DNA from: Bacteroidota bacterium
GTDB lineage: Bacteria > Bacteroidota > Bacteroidia > NS11-12g > UBA955
Direction of reading: 5' to 3'
Length of the DNA stretch: 15,566 nucleotides
Assembly: GCA_009918425.1 (NCBI GenBank)
Contig: RGEC01000025.1
Coordinates: 1-15,566 of the forward strand
In this document: positions 1-4,579 of the stretch, piece after piece
Numbering within the stretch: position 1 is the stretch's first letter
How the letters are laid out: every line of letters starts with the position of its first letter
The notes under the pieces: generated by a model
What the model saw: only the letters and a program-made list of their open reading frames with translations
What the model was told of the DNA's origin: nothing
Database searches by the model: none
Translations under genes and position numbers: made by a program

Positions 1-529
1 AAATGCAAAACTGAGAGCATCGCTTATTCAGGCAGGTGAAGACACTGCGGCTTACAATGGCAAGGCTGTTTTCAGGGTGCTGGACAGCAGCAGCAATGTG
101 GTTATTTTCGCCGACACCGGAACATTTACCAATTTGCGCAAAGGATCTTCCGTTGTGGCTATTTCATCTAAATTATTTCCATTTATCATAGCCGGTGCCT
201 TCAAGGCAGATGCAGTGTTGGAAAAATTCACCGACCTTTTCCCCGAAAACGATACCCTGCGCACCTATTTCCGCGTGGTTTACAATGCTGTGAGTACCTT
301 GCCGGATGTAGAATTTGTGTTGTACCCCAATCCGGGGAACGACCGTCTCATGATTTCGGCTAAGCAGCCTGTTCAATCTATGGTTTTGCGCGATTTGTCG
401 GGCAAATCGGTAAAAACCGACATGGGTGCAGGACCTTATGATACACATGGGGTTGCCCCGGGTATTTACATCGTGGAATTACAGTTTACTGTAGGGAATG
501 CCAAGGCAGTCTGGGTGAAGCGGGATTAA
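1..529 (+). CDS. Secreted protein with C-terminal T9SS type A sorting domain (5' truncated)
   Basis: This is the 3' end of a reading frame that is open from base 2, so the start and most of the protein lie outside the window. About 175 residues are visible. The first ~95 read as an extracellular beta-rich module with alternating hydrophobic residues, CARDB/Ig-like in feel but not firmly assignable. The last ~75 residues are a typical T9SS sorting domain: the motif YPNPGNDRLMIS, then LRDLSGKSV, then PGIYIVELQ and the basic end VWVKRD. Such domains direct a protein exported by Sec through the outer membrane by T9SS, with cell-surface attachment or release. The stop TAA (527-529) overlaps the stop of the convergent gene on the other strand. 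The role of the whole protein cannot be told from this fragment; the sorting domain is secure. Confidence 0.85.
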   Translation, partial: NAKLRASLIQAGEDTAAYNGKAVFRVLDSSSNVVIFADTGTFTNLRKGSSVVAISSKLFPFIIAGAFKADAVLEKFTDLFPENDTLRTYFRVVYNAVSTLPDVEFVLYPNPGNDRLMISAKQPVQSMVLRDLSGKSVKTDMGAGPYDTHGVAPGIYIVELQFTVGNAKAVWVKRD

Positions 530-765
530 GGGTTTACAGCTGTAAACCGCGGAACTTCGCCCTGCTCCGTTATAACTGTTTCCAAAAACATAGCTGCAGG
601 CCTCACCCAGAGTGTTCCGGGCGCAATATCAGGTATTTCATACAGGGGTTTGTACACCACCATTTCTTCCAGGGTTTCGCTGTGTAGTGCCATGCCTAAT
701 ACTTCATATTCACGGCCTTTGTAGTGGCGGTAGCGTCCTGCAGGTATGGTAAATGATGGTTGCAT
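526..765 (-). CDS. DUF1653 domain-containing small protein
   Basis: A 79-residue protein that is almost entirely one DUF1653 domain: the characteristic run GRYRHYKGREYEVLGMA (residues 10-26), then HSETLEEMVVYKPLY and TLWVRPAAMFLETV. The domain is widespread and uncharacterised. It is compact, probably cytosolic, and has no signal peptide or membrane segment. I chose the ATG at 763-765 because the domain begins just after it; an in-frame ATG at 816 would add 17 residues unlike the family. A good -7 box (770-777) lies only four bases upstream of the chosen ATG, which also supports it and implies a leaderless message. The gene converges on the T9SS gene and their stop codons share the four bases TTAA. 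Confidence 0.88.
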   Translation of the reverse strand: MQPSFTIPAGRYRHYKGREYEVLGMALHSETLEEMVVYKPLYEIPDIAPGTLWVRPAAMFLETVITEQGEVPRFTAVNP

Positions 766-769
766 GATG

Positions 770-777
770 CAAACATA
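770..777 (-). promoter_or_regulatory. Putative -7 box of the DUF1653 gene
   Basis: On the minus strand the sequence is TATGTTTG, an exact match to the Bacteroidota -7 consensus TAnnTTTG. It is followed by CATC and then the ATG. A TTTG lies about 21 bases upstream of the box and could serve as the -33 element. Transcription would begin at or next to the start codon. Confidence 0.5.
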
Positions 778-922
778 AGAACCAAACGAAGAGCGTAGCA
801 AATAATTAAATTGCATTTAAATTATTCCGTAATGGTAACACTGAAATATTGATCATATTAAAGATATTTATAAAATCGTATGTAACATAGCTATTATTTA
901 TAATAATACACAATTTATTAAA

Positions 923-1537
923 TTACAATTTAATGTTATGTAATATTACAAATTGAATTGTTTTTTTCATGTATGGAAACCTATCCGGTAGTGATAAAAT
1001 ATGATTATAAACTCCACCAATTGAAAGTTTTGAATTTAATCCGTACATGTATTTAATATGTAGCGTAGTACTTATTGTGGCTTTAAAGGCGTAGGAAGAA
1101 TTAAGATACATATTTAAATCTGGGTTGGCGGATTTAGTCTTTACATGACCAACAATATAGGCGCAGCCAATCTGAGGAATAAATTGACCTATTTTGGTAT
1201 TTATAGCGTACAATAGTCTTAAATAGGTACACGTATAATGCTCAGTTTGCTTTACATCACCCCACCCAATCCAATTGTATTCTGAAATGCGATAATTTCT
1301 TTGTTGTTCAATGGAAAAACCTGCTCCACTTCTCTTGGACTTCAGTTGAAACCCTGCACTGTAGGTAGAATAACTTAACGGTTTAATATTGCCGGCCAAC
1401 ATGTTTTTTGAGAAATCATAGCCGGCACTTAGGTAAATTTGTTGTTCAGTTCCTTGACAAAATGAAGGTGAATAAAAGGTGTGTAATAAAATTATAATTG
1501 CGTAAATATTTTTATTCTGTTTTATAAATAATTGCAT
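923..1537 (-). CDS. Putative outer-membrane beta-barrel protein with signal peptide
   Basis: A 204-residue protein of no recognised family. The N-terminus (MQLFIKQNKNIYAIIILLHT, ending near SFCQ) is a clear signal peptide of about 28 residues. The rest consists of short stretches with alternating polar and hydrophobic residues and many aromatic ones (IYLSAGYDF, STYSAGFQLKSK, YLRLLYAINTKIG, LHIKYMYGLNSKLSIGGVY), as in small outer-membrane barrels. I infer an envelope location but no activity. The start at 1535-1537 is chosen because it gives the signal peptide; an in-frame ATG at 1600 would place 21 unlikely residues before it. The first 26 bases overlap the 3' end of the upstream lipoprotein gene, so the two are probably co-transcribed and perhaps co-translated. 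Base composition is very AT-rich compared with flanking genes. Confidence 0.72.
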   Translation of the reverse strand: MQLFIKQNKNIYAIIILLHTFYSPSFCQGTEQQIYLSAGYDFSKNMLAGNIKPLSYSTYSAGFQLKSKRSGAGFSIEQQRNYRISEYNWIGWGDVKQTEHYTCTYLRLLYAINTKIGQFIPQIGCAYIVGHVKTKSANPDLNMYLNSSYAFKATISTTLHIKYMYGLNSKLSIGGVYNHILSLPDRFPYMKKTIQFVILHNIKL

Positions 1538-2012
1538 AGTCGATGGGTATTTTAGGCAGTTCCCAGATGCCTTGATAATCATATCCCCTATTGCTTTCAT
1601 CTGATGGAGAATAGCAATTCATGATTTGACTTCTGTGATAAAAATGTACTTCTTTATGTTTATGATTGATATATACATCATAAAATTCACGATAGCCATA
1701 AAAACTATTGGTTTCAAGTAAATATGTGAATGAATCAAAATTTAATTTTTTGTAAGGACTTCTAAATTGTTGTTTTTGAATAAAATCAAACACTGTTTGA
1801 TCAGATATACTTTCTAATTTTTGTGTTGAAGGATAAAATTGAAAACTAGGGTTCTTTTGAAGAAATAATTTTATTACTTCATTCATTTCTAATTTCTGCC
1901 AATCAGATGAATAAGAATTTCTCAAGTCCCTCAATTGTGTATAGGTACATTCTTCACAACTAGTTGTTATAAATCCACATAAAAACAGAATGTAAATTAT
2001 CCGAAACATCAT
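1512..2012 (-). CDS. Putative lipoprotein of unknown function
   Basis: A 166-residue protein that I do not recognise. It starts with a hydrophobic segment (FRIIYILFLCGFITTSC) ending in a plausible lipobox with Cys19 as the lipidated residue. Glu-Glu follows directly, an acidic pattern seen in Bacteroidota surface-lipoprotein export signals. Cys12 lies inside the hydrophobic core and is a less likely site. The remainder is polar and rich in Tyr, Phe, Lys and Gln, with no catalytic motif visible. The start could be the first or the second of two adjacent ATGs. A consensus -7 box lies about 30 bases upstream. Its 3' end overlaps the signal-peptide codons of the following barrel-like gene, so the pair probably works together in the envelope. 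The AT-rich composition suggests recent acquisition or a fast-evolving locus. Confidence 0.7.
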   Translation of the reverse strand: MMFRIIYILFLCGFITTSCEECTYTQLRDLRNSYSSDWQKLEMNEVIKLFLQKNPSFQFYPSTQKLESISDQTVFDFIQKQQFRSPYKKLNFDSFTYLLETNSFYGYREFYDVYINHKHKEVHFYHRSQIMNCYSPSDESNRGYDYQGIWELPKIPIDYAIIYKTE

Positions 2013-2041
2013 ATCATGGTTATATTTAGTGTTGTATAATA

Positions 2042-2049
2042 CAAATATA
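2042..2049 (-). promoter_or_regulatory. Putative -7 box of the lipoprotein/barrel pair
   Basis: The minus strand reads TATATTTG, an exact TAnnTTTG match, about 30 bases before the lipoprotein ATG. No convincing -33 TTG lies at the usual distance, so this is moderate support in an AT-rich stretch. Confidence 0.42.
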
Positions 2050-2083
2050 ATTGATTTTACCCTTATTCTAGATTAGCATACTA

Positions 2084-3310
2084 TCAAATTTTCAGCACCC
2101 AATGCGCAGCATCTATAAATTCCAGACAGGCCGGTTTTAACGGAAATTTCGCACCGTATTTTTCTTCATATTGCCTGTATTTGCTTCGTTTAAATTCTTT
2201 TTCCTGCCATTTTACTTCCAAGGCAAAACCCTGATTTTGCCCGGTTTCAATCAAAAAATCAACTTCATGCTGCGCGGTGGTTCGCCAAAAATGGATGTCG
2301 AAATCAGGGTCGTATTTTTCGCGCAGTGCATGAAAAACAAAATGTTCCAGCAGCATACCCTTATCTTGCCGCTGTTCAGGTGGCAGAAAATTCCTCAACA
2401 GGGCATTGCATAACCCGGTATCGTTGAAATATACCTTAGGCATTTTGGTGATCTCTTTCCGCAGATTTTCGTGCCAGGGCCGAACCAGTTGTATGTGAAA
2501 ACACTTGCGCAAAATATTCAGGTATCGTTCCAGTGTCCTTTCGTTGATTCTTAGGGTATTGGAAATCTCCGAACGGTTTATCAGATTGCCGCATTGTGCC
2601 GCCAACAAACGCATAAGCTGGTAAAATTTATCCTCTTCTTCCACACCGCTTTCCAGCATGTCTTTGCGCACAAATGAGAAGAGGAGTTCCTGCAGCATGG
2701 CTTTTTTTTCCTCTGGATCGTTTTGCAGCACCACTGCCGGATATCCGCCATAGGTGATATACTCTTCCAGTAAAATATTCAGTCTTTTTTGCTCTGCAGA
2801 AATGTAATGGGTTTGAGTGCGCACATGTTGCAATTCTTTTCGCAGTTTGTTCTCTCCTTTAAACAGCAGAAACTCTTCGAAACAAAGTGGGTATATATGG
2901 AACAGTCGTTTTCTACCGGCCAATGAATCCTTAAATTTTTGGTCAATATAAAATGCGCTGCTTCCCGTAGCCACAATTTTTAATACAGGCGCATATTTGT
3001 CAAACAGTAGTTTCAGAAAATGCGTAGGATCCGGCAAGTATTGTATTTCATCTATCAGCACATACACCCTTTTTTGGTCTTTTTGTGGTGCAAGTGTGTA
3101 TCGGAAAAGGTTTTCGGGATCTTCTGATATTGATTTTAGAATACCTGCGTCTTCTAGTGTGAGGTAAAATACCGACTCCTGTTTTTCCTCTAAGTGCATC
3201 ATCACATGCTTAAGCAGTGTTGTCTTTCCTACCTGCCTGGCACCGGTAAGAATGGTCCATTCTTTTGCCTTCATGTGGGCAAGAATTTCCTTAAGTCGGG
3301 TTCTTTGCAT
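2084..3310 (-). CDS. AAA-family ATPase with DUF4143 C-terminal domain
   Basis: A 408-residue ATPase of the large AAA_14/DUF4143 family, whose cellular role is largely unknown. The N-terminal half carries Walker A GARQVGKTT (23-31), Walker B VYVLIDEIQ (82-90, Asp87/Glu88), a sensor-like VATGSSA (113-119) and SLAGR (129-133) with a possible arginine finger. Around 245-275 a winged-helix-like segment (NRSEISNTLRINERTLERYL) suggests nucleic-acid or partner binding. The C-terminal part contains EVDFLIE and ALEVKW (Asp351, Glu365, Lys367), the D...ExK arrangement of PD-(D/E)XK nuclease-like folds. The start at 3308-3310 is chosen because family members begin just before the RLKEIL helix and the P-loop. 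The frame is open upstream to 3457 only because it runs through 33-bp repeats. A -7 box sits three bases before this ATG. The gene appears monocistronic. Confidence 0.9.
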   Translation of the reverse strand: MQRTRLKEILAHMKAKEWTILTGARQVGKTTLLKHVMMHLEEKQESVFYLTLEDAGILKSISEDPENLFRYTLAPQKDQKRVYVLIDEIQYLPDPTHFLKLLFDKYAPVLKIVATGSSAFYIDQKFKDSLAGRKRLFHIYPLCFEEFLLFKGENKLRKELQHVRTQTHYISAEQKRLNILLEEYITYGGYPAVVLQNDPEEKKAMLQELLFSFVRKDMLESGVEEEDKFYQLMRLLAAQCGNLINRSEISNTLRINERTLERYLNILRKCFHIQLVRPWHENLRKEITKMPKVYFNDTGLCNALLRNFLPPEQRQDKGMLLEHFVFHALREKYDPDFDIHFWRTTAQHEVDFLIETGQNQGFALEVKWQEKEFKRSKYRQYEEKYGAKFPLKPACLEFIDAAHWVLKI

Positions 3311-3313
3311 ACA

Positions 3314-3321
3314 CAAAAGTA
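3314..3321 (-). promoter_or_regulatory. Putative -7 box of the DUF4143 ATPase gene
   Basis: The minus strand reads TACTTTTG, an exact TAnnTTTG match, followed by TGT and the ATG. This would give an essentially leaderless mRNA. The box overlaps the last tandem hairpin unit, so anything binding the repeats would also affect this promoter. No clear -33 element was found. Confidence 0.45.
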
Positions 3322-3414
3322 CATAAAAACTGATAATTCCTGTACTCAAGTACAGAAAAAATCGGATATTTCTTGTAGTCATATACATAAAAAACCCGTT
3401 TTTTTCTGTAGTCA
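3316..3414. repeat. Three tandem 33-bp hairpin units upstream of the ATPase
   Basis: Three imperfect units repeat at exactly 33-bp steps (3316-3348, 3349-3381, 3382-3414). On the plus strand each has a 25-27 bp dyad beginning TACATAAAAA or TACAGAAAAA and ending CTGTA or TTGTA (3320-3344, 3351-3377, 3384-3410). The linkers between them are six bases, CTCAAG and GTCATA, and GTCAGT follows the third unit. The arms are nearly complementary in the unit at 3384-3410 (TACATAAAAAA against TTTTTTCTGTA, one mismatch) and weaker in the other two. The 33-bp period is about three helical turns, so equivalent sites face the same side of the helix. The units end at the ATPase start. This could be a clustered operator, a structured leader, or a recognition array for the ATPase. 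The function is unknown. Confidence 0.75.
3340..3355. promoter_or_regulatory. Perfect palindrome, candidate operator
   Basis: CTGTACTCAAGTACAG has perfect 7-bp arms around CA. It spans the junction between the first two hairpin units and lies about 20 bp upstream of the ATPase -7 box, where a dimeric regulator would be well placed. It is formed by the end of one repeat unit, the linker and the start of the next. The other junctions (3378-3383 and after 3410) keep only parts of it. Confidence 0.45.
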
Positions 3415-3442
3415 GTATTTTTTTTTGACGTTTAAAAGCATA

Positions 3443-3473
3443 AAAAAACCCGGACAAATTGCCCGGGTTTTTT
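3443..3473 (-). terminator. Rho-independent terminator of GAPDH, symmetrical
   Basis: AAAAAACCCGG (3443-3453) pairs perfectly with CCGGGTTTTTT (3463-3473) around a 9-base loop. It lies 18 bases after the GAPDH stop codon on the minus strand and gives a GC stem followed by a T run in both directions. It therefore ends GAPDH transcription and insulates the ATPase promoter region. The segment CATAAAAAAACCCGG resembles the neighbouring hairpin repeat unit. Confidence 0.85.
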
Positions 3474-3490
3474 ATAAAATATTATTGTGA

Positions 3491-4504
3491 TTATTTTGAG
3501 ATCAAACCGGCGAAGTGCTTCACGGTGCGCACCAGCTGACTCACATAGCTTATTTCGTTGTCGTACCAGCTCACCACTTTAATCAGCTGTGCATCGCCAA
3601 CGGTTACAACCTTGGTTTGGGTGGCATCAAACAGTGAACCGTAAGAAATGCCGATAATATCCGTGCTTACCAGTTCTTCTTCGGTATAGCCGAAACTATC
3701 ATTGGCAGCGGCTTTCATGGCAGCGTTGATTTCGGCAGCCGATGTTTTCTTTTCGCAAATCACAGTCAGTTCGGTTACCGAGCCTGTGATGGTGGGAACG
3801 CGCTGTGCACCGCCATCCAGCTTGCCTGCCAGTTCGGGCAATACCAGGCCAATGGCTTTGGCAGCGCCGGTGCTGTTGGGCACAATGTTTTGTGCAGCGG
3901 CGCGGGCACGGCGCAAATCACCTTTGGGATGGGGAGCGTCCAGGGTGTTTTGGTCGTTGGTGTAGGCGTGAATGGTGGTCATGCTGCCGGCCAGAATGGT
4001 GAAATTGTCGTTCAGCACCTTGGCCATGGGAGCCAGACAGTTGGTGGTGCAACTGGCACCGCTGATGATGGTTTCGCTGCCATCCAGAATATGGTGGTTT
4101 ACATTGTAAACAACGGTTTTCAGATCGCCTGTGGCAGGTGCAGAAATCACCACGCGCTTGGCACCGGCGGTAAGGTGGGCTTCTGCTTTGGCCTTATCCG
4201 TGAAGAAACCGGTACTTTCAATAACCACATCTACACCGTGAGCACCCCATGGAATCTGTGCAGGGTCTTTCTGGGCGTAAATTTTTACTTCTTCGCCATT
4301 TACAATAATGCTGTTTTCAGTGTGAGATACCGTAGCGTTAAAACGGCCCTGGGCGCTGTCGTATTTCAGCAAATGCGCCAATACCTGAGGGCTGGTGAGG
4401 TCGTTGATGGCCACCACATCGATGCCCTGCATGTTATAGATTTCGCGGAAAACCAGTCGGCCGATGCGGCCAAAGCCATTGATGGCTACTTTTACGGTAC
4501 TCAT
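3491..4504 (-). CDS. gapA: Glyceraldehyde-3-phosphate dehydrogenase, type I
   Basis: A 337-residue glycolytic GAPDH of normal length, catalysing the phosphorylating oxidation of glyceraldehyde-3-phosphate to 1,3-bisphosphoglycerate in the cytosol. The Rossmann motif INGFGRIGR is at residues 8-16. NDLTS (34-38), with an acidic residue at the end of the second strand, favours NAD. The active-site signature ASCTTNC places the catalytic cysteine at 152, and His179 lies in TTIHAYTND. Substrate-binding segments such as HPKGDLRRARAAAQNIVP and SWYDNEISYVSQ near the C-terminus are intact. The gene has its own -7 box 26 bases upstream of ATG and a strong terminator downstream, so it is probably a single-gene unit despite lying 75 bp behind the TonB receptor gene. 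The symbol gapA is by family resemblance; some Bacteroidota carry more than one paralogue. Confidence 0.97.
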   Translation of the reverse strand: MSTVKVAINGFGRIGRLVFREIYNMQGIDVVAINDLTSPQVLAHLLKYDSAQGRFNATVSHTENSIIVNGEEVKIYAQKDPAQIPWGAHGVDVVIESTGFFTDKAKAEAHLTAGAKRVVISAPATGDLKTVVYNVNHHILDGSETIISGASCTTNCLAPMAKVLNDNFTILAGSMTTIHAYTNDQNTLDAPHPKGDLRRARAAAQNIVPNSTGAAKAIGLVLPELAGKLDGGAQRVPTITGSVTELTVICEKKTSAAEINAAMKAAANDSFGYTEEELVSTDIIGISYGSLFDATQTKVVTVGDAQLIKVVSWYDNEISYVSQLVRTVKHFAGLISK

Positions 4505-4530
4505 TTGATTTGAATATTAAAATTTTGCCG

Positions 4531-4538
4531 CAAAATTA
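4531..4538 (-). promoter_or_regulatory. gapA: Putative -7 box of GAPDH
   Basis: The minus strand reads TAATTTTG, an exact TAnnTTTG match, giving a leader of about 20 bases before the ATG. A TTTTC lies near -33 instead of TTTG. The box forms one arm of a perfect inverted repeat (CAAAATT at 4531-4537 with AATTTTG at 4521-4527, spacer CCG). Confidence 0.55.
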
Positions 4539-4542
4539 CCGC

Positions 4543-4562
4543 TTTTCAAGGGGTTTTGAAAA
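4543..4562. other. Inverted repeat between TonB receptor and GAPDH genes
   Basis: TTTTCAA (4543-4549) pairs perfectly with TTGAAAA (4556-4562) around a G-rich loop. It lies 18 bases after the TonB receptor stop. With no T run after it on the minus strand it is at best a weak terminator, and it also occupies the -33 zone of the GAPDH promoter. Confidence 0.35.
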
Positions 4563-4579
4563 TGTAAATGTCATTTCGC

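Noticed and set aside
892..934. Perfect inverted repeats TATTATT/AATAATA and ATTAAATT/AATTTAAT near the barrel-gene stop
   Set aside because: They are pure A/T dyads in a very AT-rich stretch, where such matches arise easily. There is no GC stem to make a convincing terminator.
3316..3414. CRISPR array
   Set aside because: The units are contiguous 33-bp imperfect dyads. There are no identical repeats separated by unique spacers and no cas genes nearby.
3311..3457. N-terminal extension of the ATPase by 49 residues, with an apparent 11-residue repeat (TT....FF.YM)
   Set aside because: The peptide repeat is just the 33-bp DNA repeat read in frame, since 33 is a multiple of three. Family members start near the RLKEIL helix, and a -7 box directly precedes the inner ATG.
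3890..4513. Long open frame on the plus strand opposite GAPDH
   Set aside because: It is an antisense shadow of a well conserved GC-rich gene. The peptide shows no recognisable domain and GAPDH is certain.
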